Below, piece by piece: positions 48,849-57,888 of a stretch of DNA of 59,971 bases (within the stretch, counting starts at the first letter, position 1; every line of letters starts with the position of its first letter). The notes beneath the pieces were generated by a model. The model was given only the letters and a program-made list of their open reading frames with translations, was not told the DNA's origin and made no database searches. Origin of the DNA: an uncultured Bacteroides sp. (GTDB lineage Bacteria; Bacteroidota; Bacteroidia; Bacteroidales; Bacteroidaceae); NCBI GenBank assembly GCA_949285075.1, contig CASDXF010000023.1:1-59971 (forward strand). Direction: 5' to 3'. The position numbers and the translations under genes are program-made.

Positions 48849-51811
48849 AGAAGATAGGTTGCTTGTTCACTTGGATAATCGCTTTCATCTGCATCGCCGG
48901 GCTTTACGCGGTAAATATAGCGGATGAGGATAGGCTCCGCACGCCTGACTATTATGAAGCGAAGGTACGCTCTCTGTTTAAGAATGAACGTTGGGAGGAG
49001 GGTAAGCCCTTGCTCGACGAGGGATTGGAGAAGTATCCGGACGTGACGGGGCTGAACGAGTTGAACGGACAGTATTATTTGCAGAAGAAGAACTACGACG
49101 ATGCGCGCTACTTTCTGGTGAGGGCCGTTCGGGACAATCCGGACAACGTAAGGGCCAAGCAGCTGCTTATCAGGGTAGAGGACGAGACGGGCAACTACTC
49201 TAGTGCCATCTGTTACGTGAACGAGCTTTTGGAGATTAATCCTTATTGGCAGGGCCTATGGCGGAAGAAGATAGGCTTGTATCGGGCGCAGGGCAATGAC
49301 GTGGAGGCCGATCGCCTGCTCAAGCGCCTGCACCAGATTTATCCCAACGACTCCGTGGTGCAGCGTGACTACGCTTATAGCTTGGAGGAGAAATACCTGC
49401 GCCAGAAAAAGGGCAGCGACAAGGAGGCGGCCATCGCCTCGCTTCGGGAGCTGATAAACGAGGTTCCCGACAACGAGACCTATTATCTTGACCTGACCAA
49501 CCTGCTGTTGCAGCAGGGAAATACGGTAGAGGCTTTAGAGGTGGCCGGCAGGGGAGTGTCACGCATCCCGGGCAGTACCTCCCTTATCGTCAAGAAGGCC
49601 GGAATACTGGCTGAGGAGGCTCGCTATCAGGAGGCGATGGCTTTTGTAAAGCAGCGGATGAGGTATAACCATAGCGGGCGCTTGGCGCAGCTCTATAACG
49701 GCTTATTGGCTGAAGCGGCGAATGCGGCGAGGATGAATGACCCCTATACGCTTTACGGACAGATGTACGAACGCTCGAAAAGCGATGAGGCTTTGGACTA
49801 TATGCTGTCCGCTTCCATTATGCGGGGATATGACGAGGACGCGCTCTTCTATCTGGCGGAGGCCAAGAGGAAAAAGGGGGAGTTACCCTCACTACTTTAT
49901 AAGGAATATACGGTGTATAGGCGTATGGGCAATCTGAGCAAAGCGTATGGACTGCTGAGCCAGATAAACGAGATGGAACCCTTTAATTATGACGTGGCCG
50001 ACGAGCTTTCCATGCTCAGTGTCGCTCAGGCCGACAAGCTGATGGAGAGGGAGGCGTATGCGGAAGCCTTGCCCTATCTGAAAACGGCTGTCGACAAGGC
50101 GAAGGAGGCGGAGGTGAAAGCGGCTGCGTGGAACAAGGCTTACGCCTGCTACTATGCTATGCGACGCTTCAACGAGGCGGATATTGCGCTCGACTCGCTT
50201 CATGCGAGTTATCCGGAGTCGCACGACTATTTGGTGAGGAAAGCTGACGTTTACGACAAGCGGGGATGGACGAAAGATGCGCTCGATATGCTTGAGACGG
50301 CTTTGCAAGACACGACCCAACTGGAGATGAGGGCGGCCTACGTCTCCGCTTACGAGGAAATAGCCGTGCCTTACATAAAGAAACTCATTGAGGAGGGAGC
50401 CACTCGCAAGGCCTATGACGAGAGCGTGCGGCTTGTGGGCGTGAATCCTTCGTCGGAACTGGGATTGCAGTACGTCATTAATATGTCGTCGGAGCTTGAA
50501 AGGTACGACGACTATGACCTTTATGCCGATATGGCGCTTTCCATCTATCCGGAGAATACGGCCTTTCTCCTCAAGAAAGCCGTTACCTACAACCGGAATA
50601 GGGAGTATCAGCGGGCCATTGACCTGCTCCGCCCCGAGTTGGACGAATACCCCGGAAACGAGAGTCTTGTAGGCGCGTTCTCCGAGAACAGTGAATTTAT
50701 GGCCCTTCAGCTGTTGAAGGAGCGTAGGGCGGACTCGGCCATCGCCGTGGTCGATACAGCGTTGGTGTTCGATAAGACCAACCAGTCCCTGCTTTTGGCA
50801 AAGGGAACGGCTTACGAGGCGTTGCGGCAATATGACTCGGCCTATGTCTATCAGAAGAAGTACAAGCCGGGCATCGGTGAGGTACGCAGTCACGAGCGGC
50901 ATCTGGAAGGCTTGCTCAGCCGTTCGTACAAGAACGAGGTTTCTTTGGAATACCTTCAGGGACGTTACGGAGAGGAGGACGTGCTGACATCCGTAGCTAC
51001 GGCTTCCTATACCCGTAAGATGAAGTCGGACTTGCTGACCGGACGGCTGAACTACGCCGGGCGTGACGGAAGCGCGGCGGGAGAAGATCCGGAGGACCAG
51101 ACACCGGGTGGGGTAGGCGTGCAGCTCCAAGCCGAATGGGAGCATAAGTTCTCGGCGAAGTGGAGCGGTACGGCGAGCTTGGCTTGGGGAAGCAGATACT
51201 TCCCGCAGCTTATGGGTAGCCTGATGGCCGCCTATACCTTCAAGAACGACGTTTCGTTGGACGTTCACGCCTCTTACCGGAGGATAAACACCTATCGGAA
51301 GGCTTTCCGTTGGGACGAGGGAGTATATAATGAAGCGACCGAGAACTATGGCTTGTGGACGTTCGACCGTTGGGACGAGAACCGGAGGAACTTGTTCAGC
51401 CTCGGGATAGGGGCCTCCAAGACTTGGGAGAAGGTGTACTTGGGCGGAAAGGTAGACGGCTTCCTGCTCTCCTCCAACCTTTACGCCAACGCTTCCGCCC
51501 AATTGAAGTTCTTCCCGCTGGAGGACGGGCGCACCAATGTCACCGTGACGGGCAGCGTAGGAACCGCTCCCGAGGCGAATATGATAGACAACGCCATGCC
51601 CGGCTCGTTCGACAAGCTGAACACGTCCGTAGGACTCGGCGGAGCGTATATGCTCAATAAGCATATTTCCGTAGGGCTTATGGGAACGTGGAATACGTTT
51701 TACAGCCAGATGAACAGGAGGGAAGGCGGGTTGAACGGCTTTACCGACCATATAGATACACGTTATAGAAATCTGTACAATGTCCATTTGCAGCTACATA
51801 TTCATTTCTAA
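48845..51811 (+). CDS. TPR protein with YaiO-like outer membrane beta-barrel
   Basis: 988 residues from the ATG at 48845 (ATGA overlap with the GT2 stop; an earlier ATG at 48830 is less likely). Hydrophobic leader 1-26, then many TPR-like helix pairs (about 30-700, e.g. 'LNGQYYLQKKNYDDARYFLVRAVRDNPDN'). The C-terminal ~260 residues are alternating beta-strands ('YTRKMKSDLLTGRLNYAGRD', 'TASLAWGSRYFPQLMGSLMAAYTF') ending in an aromatic residue (HIHF), as outer membrane barrels do. This is the TPR-plus-barrel layout of exporters PgaA and BcsC, and of YaiO. Probable outer membrane exporter of the polymer. Confidence 0.82.
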   Translation: MKKIGCLFTWIIAFICIAGLYAVNIADEDRLRTPDYYEAKVRSLFKNERWEEGKPLLDEGLEKYPDVTGLNELNGQYYLQKKNYDDARYFLVRAVRDNPDNVRAKQLLIRVEDETGNYSSAICYVNELLEINPYWQGLWRKKIGLYRAQGNDVEADRLLKRLHQIYPNDSVVQRDYAYSLEEKYLRQKKGSDKEAAIASLRELINEVPDNETYYLDLTNLLLQQGNTVEALEVAGRGVSRIPGSTSLIVKKAGILAEEARYQEAMAFVKQRMRYNHSGRLAQLYNGLLAEAANAARMNDPYTLYGQMYERSKSDEALDYMLSASIMRGYDEDALFYLAEAKRKKGELPSLLYKEYTVYRRMGNLSKAYGLLSQINEMEPFNYDVADELSMLSVAQADKLMEREAYAEALPYLKTAVDKAKEAEVKAAAWNKAYACYYAMRRFNEADIALDSLHASYPESHDYLVRKADVYDKRGWTKDALDMLETALQDTTQLEMRAAYVSAYEEIAVPYIKKLIEEGATRKAYDESVRLVGVNPSSELGLQYVINMSSELERYDDYDLYADMALSIYPENTAFLLKKAVTYNRNREYQRAIDLLRPELDEYPGNESLVGAFSENSEFMALQLLKERRADSAIAVVDTALVFDKTNQSLLLAKGTAYEALRQYDSAYVYQKKYKPGIGEVRSHERHLEGLLSRSYKNEVSLEYLQGRYGEEDVLTSVATASYTRKMKSDLLTGRLNYAGRDGSAAGEDPEDQTPGGVGVQLQAEWEHKFSAKWSGTASLAWGSRYFPQLMGSLMAAYTFKNDVSLDVHASYRRINTYRKAFRWDEGVYNEATENYGLWTFDRWDENRRNLFSLGIGASKTWEKVYLGGKVDGFLLSSNLYANASAQLKFFPLEDGRTNVTVTGSVGTAPEANMIDNAMPGSFDKLNTSVGLGGAYMLNKHISVGLMGTWNTFYSQMNRREGGLNGFTDHIDTRYRNLYNVHLQLHIHF

Positions 51812-53933
51812 GAAGGGAGCGGCCTTGAGGCTCTACGCTTGTCTGCTTTGGGCGTTGCTTGCCGGATGTTCCCGGGGAGCGCGTGCCGAGGAGGGTGGCT
51901 ACGGCGTTTATGAGCGTTATTGGGTGACGGCGGTCGAAAAGAGCGATGAGACTGACGAGCGGTGGGCCACTTATTTACTGGAGCACCTGAACCGGCGTAC
52001 CGGAGAGGCGGGAATCGTCAGCCGTGAGAGGCCCGATGGGAAATCCCTGCAAGTCCGCGTGAACGTGGATGCCGGAATGAAGCGGGACTATTCGGTCGCC
52101 TACGCCGACGACAGGCTGACTTTAAGCGCCCGTGACGACGAGAAGATGCTTTGGCTCATTTACCAGTTTTTCTCCTACGCCGCCACGAAAGACGGCCGGG
52201 TGCGGGCCGAAGACCTTCCTCCGGCATGGGTGCGCATGGAGAACGGCGAGGGGAATTTCGCTTTCGAGTACCGGGGCATATACTCTCCTTCCAACTCAGA
52301 CCCGGAGTGGATGGGCATTACCGCGTCGCATAACGTCGACTTCGACTGGGGACTGTGGGGGCATAACCTGCGCAAGGTCTTTCCGGACGGTGTGCCGGAG
52401 GAGGCGTACGCCACGGTGGACGGAAAGCGTGATGCGGAACAGTTCTGCTTCTCGTCGGAGGCGTTGTACCGGGCTGTCGTCGCTTATGTTTCGGATAACT
52501 ACGGAGAGGGAAAGGTGAAAGGCGAGAAGGTCCGCTTTGCCATCATGCCCAACGATAACGATAGGGTTTGCGTATGTCCCGCTTGCGCAAAGGCGGGGAA
52601 TACCGCACGGTCGGCCACTCCCGCCGTGACCGGCCTGCTCGAAAGGTTGGCTGTCCGTTTTCCGAATCATCTGTTCTTCACCTCCTCTTACCTGACGACT
52701 AAGGAGGCGCCCGGCAGGCCTTTGCCACGGAATGCGGGAGTCATTGTCAGTGCGATGGAGATTTCCGTACAGCCTCGGTTCCACAAGAGGCCGCAGTGCA
52801 AGAGGTTTACCAAACTGGTGGAGCAATGGAAGAAGGCCACCTCCCGCATATACGTGTGGGACTATATGCGCAACTTCGACGACTATCTTACGCCTTACCC
52901 TTGCTTGGGCATCCTGCAAGAACGCTTGCGCTACTTCAGGACGCTTGGCGTGCAGGGCGTGTTCTATAACGGCAGCGGATACGATTACGCTTCGTTCGAC
53001 GACGTGCAGACCCATGCGCTTTCCTGCCTGCTGATTAATCCGGACTGCTCCATAGAGCGGCTTGTATCCGACTATATGGAGCGTTTCTATCCCGTTTCCG
53101 GAAAGGTGTTGGCGGAGCGGTACCTCTCGTGGGAGCGGACGGTGAAGGAGCGGAACGCCGTGCTGCCCTATTACGGGGGAATAGCCGATGCGGTGTCGGC
53201 GTGGCTGACTCCGGAAGCGTTTCAAGGATTCTGCGACGAGGTAGACAGGCTCGCCAAGAAGATAAGCGACGAAGAGCGGGCGCGCCTTAACCGGCTGCTG
53301 ACCGCCTTGCAGTTTACCCGGTTGGAGCTGCTCCGTATGCCGCACGGGGAATACAACAAGGCGAAGGCCGGGCTTTATCTGGAATCGCTGAGCGGGCACG
53401 GCGCTTTCCCCGAGATGAAGAACTATCGGGAGGCCAACGGTGATTTGGACGAGTATATCCGGTTGTGGGACGGGCTGATGGCCGAGAACGGGAAATCCGC
53501 CAGTCTACTGAAGGGAGTCGGCCTGCGGGCCAAGTCAAAGCCGGATATGGGATACGCCGACCTCTCCCTGCTGACCGACGGGCTGTACGGCCTGCCTTCC
53601 GACTACCATACGGGTTGGGTTATCTCCTCACCTAAGCGGGTGATTTGGGAGATACCCGCGGGGACGTTCGGCAAGGGAGAGACGTTGGAGCTTTCTTTCC
53701 TGTTTGTACCTAAGTGGCGCATCCGGATTCCGAAGGCGGTAGAGCTTTGGCAGGAAGGACGTAAGCTGTCCGCCGCCGTCGTGCCCGTGGCGGATGCCGA
53801 TAGGCCTTTCGTGAAATATCGGGTAAAGTGCCGGCTTGACGGGGTAAGACGGGAACTGCCGTTGGAGCTGCGTCTCACTCAAGCGGACGGGAAACGCTCT
53901 ACGATAGCGTGCGACGAAATAGAATTGCGTTAG
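51780..53933 (+). CDS. DUF4838-domain lipoprotein, putative glycan-active protein
   Basis: 717 residues. The ATG at 51780 overlaps the previous gene by 32 nt; it gives a leader ending LLAGC (Cys30). A start inside (TTG at 51825) would also keep the lipobox. An N-terminal alpha/beta region (about 40-125) resembles the accessory domain of GH20/GH67-type glycosidases. It is followed by a large TIM-barrel-like DUF4838 region (about 130-450, with CVCPAC and 'RIYVWDYMRNFDDYLTPYPCL'), and a C-terminal beta domain. A hydrolase or polysaccharide-binding role analogous to PgaB or BcsZ is suggested by context; no catalytic pair was proven. Confidence 0.75.
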   Translation: MSICSYIFISKKGAALRLYACLLWALLAGCSRGARAEEGGYGVYERYWVTAVEKSDETDERWATYLLEHLNRRTGEAGIVSRERPDGKSLQVRVNVDAGMKRDYSVAYADDRLTLSARDDEKMLWLIYQFFSYAATKDGRVRAEDLPPAWVRMENGEGNFAFEYRGIYSPSNSDPEWMGITASHNVDFDWGLWGHNLRKVFPDGVPEEAYATVDGKRDAEQFCFSSEALYRAVVAYVSDNYGEGKVKGEKVRFAIMPNDNDRVCVCPACAKAGNTARSATPAVTGLLERLAVRFPNHLFFTSSYLTTKEAPGRPLPRNAGVIVSAMEISVQPRFHKRPQCKRFTKLVEQWKKATSRIYVWDYMRNFDDYLTPYPCLGILQERLRYFRTLGVQGVFYNGSGYDYASFDDVQTHALSCLLINPDCSIERLVSDYMERFYPVSGKVLAERYLSWERTVKERNAVLPYYGGIADAVSAWLTPEAFQGFCDEVDRLAKKISDEERARLNRLLTALQFTRLELLRMPHGEYNKAKAGLYLESLSGHGAFPEMKNYREANGDLDEYIRLWDGLMAENGKSASLLKGVGLRAKSKPDMGYADLSLLTDGLYGLPSDYHTGWVISSPKRVIWEIPAGTFGKGETLELSFLFVPKWRIRIPKAVELWQEGRKLSAAVVPVADADRPFVKYRVKCRLDGVRRELPLELRLTQADGKRSTIACDEIELR

Positions 53934-53948
53934 GAGGTGAGAAGATGA
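53932..53948 (+). promoter_or_regulatory. unusually strong Shine-Dalgarno sequence
   Basis: AGGAGGTGA at 53932-53940 overlaps the stop codon of the DUF4838 gene and lies 7 nt (counted from AGGAGG) before the ATG at 53945. Near-perfect anti-SD complement, rare in this phylum, and it fixes the start of the next gene. Confidence 0.85.
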
Positions 53949-54505
53949 AGAGCAATGTTTACCTACTGATAAGTTTAGGGCTTCTGTCATGCTGTATCCT
54001 GTTTACCGCGTGCAAGAAGAAAATAGGCGATACGACGGTCTCCGTAACGGACTCGGTTCGCCATTACTACCCCTTAATCGCCGGGCAGGAGCTTGACTTG
54101 GTGTACGAGCTGACCAATACGGGCGACCAACCCCTGATTATACGGGACATACAGCCCTCCTGCGGCTGCATAGCCCCGACGTTGGAGTCGCGTATGGTGT
54201 TGCCCGAAAAGACCGTTCAGCTAAGGTTCAGGTACGAAAGCGCCAAGAACATCGGCTATGTCCGGCACGTGATAAGGATACACGGCAACATTAAGCCGCA
54301 CGGCATCGCCAAGCTGATATTCGATGTCAACGTGGTTCCCCACGCCGACTATACCCGCGACTACGAGGAGCTTTATAAGGAGTCGGTGGAGCGGAACCGG
54401 ATGATAAGAGGACTTGTGGACGGTGATGAGAACGAGAAGGGCTACTACGTGGACGTGGAGGAGGACAGCCGTTCCGGGCCCCAGTATCCGTGGAGAGAGG
54501 AATAG
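53945..54505 (+). CDS. DUF1573-family lipoprotein
   Basis: 186 residues from the ATG at 53945, fixed by the Shine-Dalgarno sequence; the frame opens earlier (53909) inside the previous gene. Lipobox FTAC (Cys23). A single DUF1573 immunoglobulin-like domain (about 40-135) with the family's PSCGC motif (C73, C75). Such domains are frequent in Bacteroidetes envelope proteins and of uncertain role. 11 bp after the DUF4838 stop, so it belongs to the GT2 operon. The acidic C-terminal tail is unusual. Confidence 0.82.
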   Translation: MKSNVYLLISLGLLSCCILFTACKKKIGDTTVSVTDSVRHYYPLIAGQELDLVYELTNTGDQPLIIRDIQPSCGCIAPTLESRMVLPEKTVQLRFRYESAKNIGYVRHVIRIHGNIKPHGIAKLIFDVNVVPHADYTRDYEELYKESVERNRMIRGLVDGDENEKGYYVDVEEDSRSGPQYPWREE

Positions 54506-54551
54506 CGTTTCAACTTTTAACGCTTTTATATTATTTACTTAATAAAATGTT

Positions 54552-56201
54552 ATGCTTATGATGAAGAAAAACAAGGTTTTATGGTTTCTGATGGGAACCG
54601 CACTCTGTGTGGGCGCTTGTTCCGAGGACATGCCGTTGGACGAAGGCGGCATGGGAGGCGGCTCGGCGGTTACTCCCTTACCCGAGGTGACCGCGAAGGC
54701 GCTTGAGATGAGTACCTACAACGATGTGGTGCTGAGCGTGGAGACACCGGTAAGCACCGCCTTGTCCGTTTATGCGGACGAGGAGGGGAGTCAGCCTCTG
54801 GTGTCCGGATATTACGCCGTAGAGGGCGGCGACAACGAGGTAGCGTTCTCCGTGGCGAATCACGTCAAGACGGTCTATGTGGCCTACGCTACTGCCGCGG
54901 GCCGCGAGGTGGCGCCCGTCAGCTTGGCTTATAGCGACGAGAAGCGTTACACGTTGGCCGACTATATGGTGAAGGGAACAAGTCTGATGTATAGCGTTCC
55001 CTGCCGCGAGAGCCTTGACGGAAACCCCGACAACTGGTGGCATGAGCACTGGACGAAGGGTACGGACGGTGACGTGGTGATTGACGGATGGTCTCTGGAG
55101 ATTCATTACGATGACTGCGGCGTGGTGAACAACGATGAGGAGCGTACCGTGGCCATAGATAAGCCTGCCAACAGCGAGGGAGACGGGACGGTCTATGTGG
55201 GCGTTAAGCTGGGCGAGGACGCCGTCAAGTCGTACGAGACTTCCGACGAGGGCTATACGGCCTATCACTCCAGCGGGGTGGTGATGTTCAGCGCCTCGTG
55301 GCCTTACGGCGACGCGCTCAACCCGAGCTATCGGGAGGACTTCAACGACGTGGTGATAGACTACGACATGGAGTCGCTCGTGTTCGACGAGAACGGCGAG
55401 GGCTTCGCTGCTAAAGACTGGAAGGAGGGCCTGAAGGTCGTTATGCACGTGCGCGCGGTGGGCAGCAACTTGCCGGCTTCCGTAGGGTTGAAGTTGGAAG
55501 GGCTGAGCAAGGAGTTCGTCCAGTCGAGCGAGGTGACGCTGAAACTGGCCGGAAATGACGCGAACGTGGAAGCGGACGTTCCCGAAGGTAGCCTGACGGC
55601 AAGCCTCGACTATGACGAGGATTGCCCCGTTATCCGCATCCACAACCTGCAATGGCTGTTGAGCGAGGCTAACACGGCCAACCACCCACAGGCCACGCTG
55701 TACAACACGGAGCGGGAAAGCAAGGAGGCTTGGTTGGAGGACGGAACGGACTACATCAACCACGGAGCGCAGCTGTTCACCCTGACGGTGAACCTGAAAG
55801 GCGTTCTCCGCAGCGGGCTGGAGAATGTCGCGGAAGGCAACGCGCAGGTAGAGGCTTATAAGCGAATCGTCACGAAGACTTACGCGCAGAACTTCTTCAT
55901 CACCACTAAGGACGGAACGGAAATCCACCTCTGCGGCTACGACCCGCTGAGCGGTTACGACTACGATGCGGCGGTAGCCAACGGCATCGTGACGATGAGT
56001 CCCGACACGCGTTACAAGTCGGCGAAGAACACCGTATGGGCCGTTAAGGTGCCCACGCTGACGAAGCACATCTACGAGAAGGAGAGCTTCATCGCAACCT
56101 TCCCCCGCATTGCGGAATGGATATCCAGTAACGGAAAGTCGGCTCAAGACTGGTATCTGCCCGAAAATGCGGACGAGACCAACTGGGTTAAGTGGTGGTA
56201 A
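54552..56201 (+). CDS. LruC-domain (DUF4842) lipoprotein
   Basis: 549 residues; ATGs at 54552, 54558 and 54561 are all possible. Lipobox VGAC (Cys23 from the first). An N-terminal beta domain (about 45-130), then an LruC/DUF4842-type region marked by 'EDFNDVVIDYDMES' near 263-275 and a long beta-rich C-terminus ending 'DWYLPENADETNWVKWW'. LruC-domain proteins are secreted or surface proteins of unknown function. It follows by 46 bp and is closed by the terminator at 56250, so it is the last gene of the GT2 operon and may be a surface component of the polymer system. Confidence 0.75.
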   Translation: MLMMKKNKVLWFLMGTALCVGACSEDMPLDEGGMGGGSAVTPLPEVTAKALEMSTYNDVVLSVETPVSTALSVYADEEGSQPLVSGYYAVEGGDNEVAFSVANHVKTVYVAYATAAGREVAPVSLAYSDEKRYTLADYMVKGTSLMYSVPCRESLDGNPDNWWHEHWTKGTDGDVVIDGWSLEIHYDDCGVVNNDEERTVAIDKPANSEGDGTVYVGVKLGEDAVKSYETSDEGYTAYHSSGVVMFSASWPYGDALNPSYREDFNDVVIDYDMESLVFDENGEGFAAKDWKEGLKVVMHVRAVGSNLPASVGLKLEGLSKEFVQSSEVTLKLAGNDANVEADVPEGSLTASLDYDEDCPVIRIHNLQWLLSEANTANHPQATLYNTERESKEAWLEDGTDYINHGAQLFTLTVNLKGVLRSGLENVAEGNAQVEAYKRIVTKTYAQNFFITTKDGTEIHLCGYDPLSGYDYDAAVANGIVTMSPDTRYKSAKNTVWAVKVPTLTKHIYEKESFIATFPRIAEWISSNGKSAQDWYLPENADETNWVKWW

Positions 56202-56249
56202 GTTCCTTCTCGGAATCGCGGCGGACCGGAAATCGAGAATGACGTTGAG

Positions 56250-56295
56250 AATCCCGCCTTCCCTCTTATGGAAAGAAGGAGAAGGCGGGATTTTT
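56250..56295 (+). terminator. intrinsic terminator of the GT2 operon
   Basis: AATCCCGCCTTC (56250-56261) pairs perfectly with GAAGGCGGGATT (56281-56292), followed by T-run to 56295; 48 bp past the last stop. Confidence 0.9.
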
Positions 56296-56350
56296 GCATC
56301 TTTGTACGTGGTGAGAAATGGATTGTAAATCAATGGAATGTACGCCTTCT

Positions 56351-56490
56351 CCTCTCGCCCTTGAGCCGCTGCCCTATTTCTCGCGAGCCGCTGCCCTTTC
56401 CGTCGCGAGAAACAGCCCTTTCCGTCACGAGGTATAGCCCTATCCCTCAAAACAGCCCTTTCCGTCACGAGGTATAGCCCTATCCCTCAG
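56351..56490. repeat. dispersed 22-bp-unit intergenic element, copy F
   Basis: Units at 56371, 56393, 56415, a shortened one at 56437, then 56455 and 56477. The first 100 bp equal copy E exactly; the last ~40 bp repeat the 56415-56450 block, so this copy has an extra local duplication. It ends 9 bp from the stop codon of the convergent DUF1848 gene. Confidence 0.9.
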
Positions 56491-56498
56491 CCTTTCCG

Positions 56499-57500
56499 CT
56501 ACCGCTCAATCAGGCTTTCGCCCTCGTCCGAGTGGCGTAGGGCGTTTTTCAGTACGCTCTCTTTGCCGGAGTTGGCGTAGCAGTACACGCAGAAATGCCG
56601 GCAAGTGTCGTACATTCCGATGTCCTTGCTGACCATGCAGCCGCAGGCCTTGCGCTGCCCTTTATCCTTTAGCGTCATGTCGGCGTTGAGGTAATGGACG
56701 AACTCCTTGTCGTCGGCGAACAGCCGTTTCATCAGCTCGCCGTCGACGCAGCGGTTGTGCGCTATGCCGTAAGCGTCGAGGTCTATGGTCTCGGCGCAGG
56801 TGGCGAGCGTGAGGTTCCATCCTTCGGTCCGCCAACTCGTCCTCAGCTTGGCCAGTCCGTCCGCTATCTCTTCCATTTGCGGACGGGTGAACTCACCGCT
56901 CGCGACGGTGCTTGCCGTGAAGCAATTCGTTTCCTTCGTCAGGTTGCGGCGCACCTTGCGGTAAGCGTTGATGTCGATAAAGCTGATGACCAGTTTGTCC
57001 GTGTAGCCTTTCAGTTGACTGCCGAGGCGGGAGACGCGTCGAAGCAGCTCTTGGGTGTCAATCCCCGGAGCCAGCATCAGGGGGTCGAACCGCCAGATGA
57101 CGCGTTCTCTGCCTATCCTTTTGGACAGCTCCTTGAACGTCTCTATCCGTTCCCGCAGTGGAGGGACTCCCGGCTCGAAGCCTTCCCGTTCGTAATCGTT
57201 CAGCGTCATTTGAAAGTAATAGTGGATGCCCCGTCTGTCGAGTTCAGGCAGATAGGGCAGGATAGGGCGGGGATTCTTCGTCCAGAACACGACGGCCCTG
57301 CAACGCTTGAAGGAGACGTAGGACTTTCTCCCGCTGAACGGGTTGTACCAAGCGCAGTATCCCCGGGCTAAGCGATGGAAGAACCACTTGGCGTAAAAGG
57401 CGGGAATATCCGTAGAGCGACTGGCGGAAATGATTACCGGGGCGGTCGCTTCTACCGGTTCTCCGGAATCGGTAATGAGTGTTGTCTTGTTCGTTCGCAT
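56499..57500 (-). CDS. DUF1848-family (radical-SAM-like) protein
   Basis: 333 residues from the ATG at 57500; the frame opens to 57587 but the first conserved block is VIISASRSTDIPAFYAKWF just after 57500. Typical DUF1848 text follows: 'FWTKNPRPILPYLPEL', 'YYFQMTLNDYE', 'VIWRFDPLM'. The C-terminus carries a cysteine cluster, CGCMVSKDIGMYDTCRHFCVYCYAN, with the CxxxCxxC spacing of radical-SAM iron-sulfur sites but at the C-terminal end. The reaction is unknown. It is preceded by a terminated leader (57589-57666). Confidence 0.85.
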   Translation of the reverse strand: MRTNKTTLITDSGEPVEATAPVIISASRSTDIPAFYAKWFFHRLARGYCAWYNPFSGRKSYVSFKRCRAVVFWTKNPRPILPYLPELDRRGIHYYFQMTLNDYEREGFEPGVPPLRERIETFKELSKRIGRERVIWRFDPLMLAPGIDTQELLRRVSRLGSQLKGYTDKLVISFIDINAYRKVRRNLTKETNCFTASTVASGEFTRPQMEEIADGLAKLRTSWRTEGWNLTLATCAETIDLDAYGIAHNRCVDGELMKRLFADDKEFVHYLNADMTLKDKGQRKACGCMVSKDIGMYDTCRHFCVYCYANSGKESVLKNALRHSDEGESLIER

Positions 57501-57588
57501 GATTCGTTCGGTTAATGTTCTTGCGGTTGCGTCTCCTTGTTCTGTCGCGGCGCATGGTTTGTTGCGGAAAAGGTAAGGAACGGTCAAT

Positions 57589-57666
57589 AAAAAAGGGCAG
57601 CTTCACAGCTACCCTTAATCTTTTTAACCTAAACCTTAACTATGAAAAAATCTAATGTTTCTTTCA
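57589..57666 (-). ncRNA. putative 78-nt leader/small RNA upstream of the DUF1848 gene
   Basis: On the minus strand: TTG, 20 bp, CACATTTG (57679-57672, one mismatch to the -7 consensus), then about 78 nt containing AGGTTTAGGTTAAAAAGATT, ending in a terminator stem AAGGGTAGCT-GTGA-AGCTGCCCTT (57616-57593) with six U. No protein frame. It either stops before the gene at 57500 as a small RNA or attenuates it. The AGGT-TTAG motif recalls the repeats of the RNA at 26391. Confidence 0.55.
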
Positions 57667-57888
57667 CTGCACAAATGTGAAAAATAAAATTAAAATCGCC
57701 AAGCGTATTCCGGGAAAAAGTTTTCAAGATTAACATTAATTATATATACGGGGAATTTGGCGGCCGTTTGCGGGCAAGCCTGTCCAATTCTTTCCTTCCA
57801 CGCTCATCGTTTCTGTGAATAAAAACGGCGGGTGTCACCGTAAGCCCAAACAGGTCATCTGGGAATTTTATGCCCAAAAGGTAAGGGC

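Noticed and set aside
49892-51787. 631-residue minus-strand open frame
   Set aside because: Antisense of the TPR-barrel gene; no domain, and the sense protein is clearly real.
54678-56468. 596-residue minus-strand open frame
   Set aside because: It overlaps the LruC lipoprotein, the terminator and repeat copy F; composition is that of an antisense frame.
56351-56490. Possible CRISPR array from short regular repeats
   Set aside because: The 22-bp units are in direct tandem with no unique spacers and no cas genes are present; the same holds for the other copies and for the palindromes at 11421.
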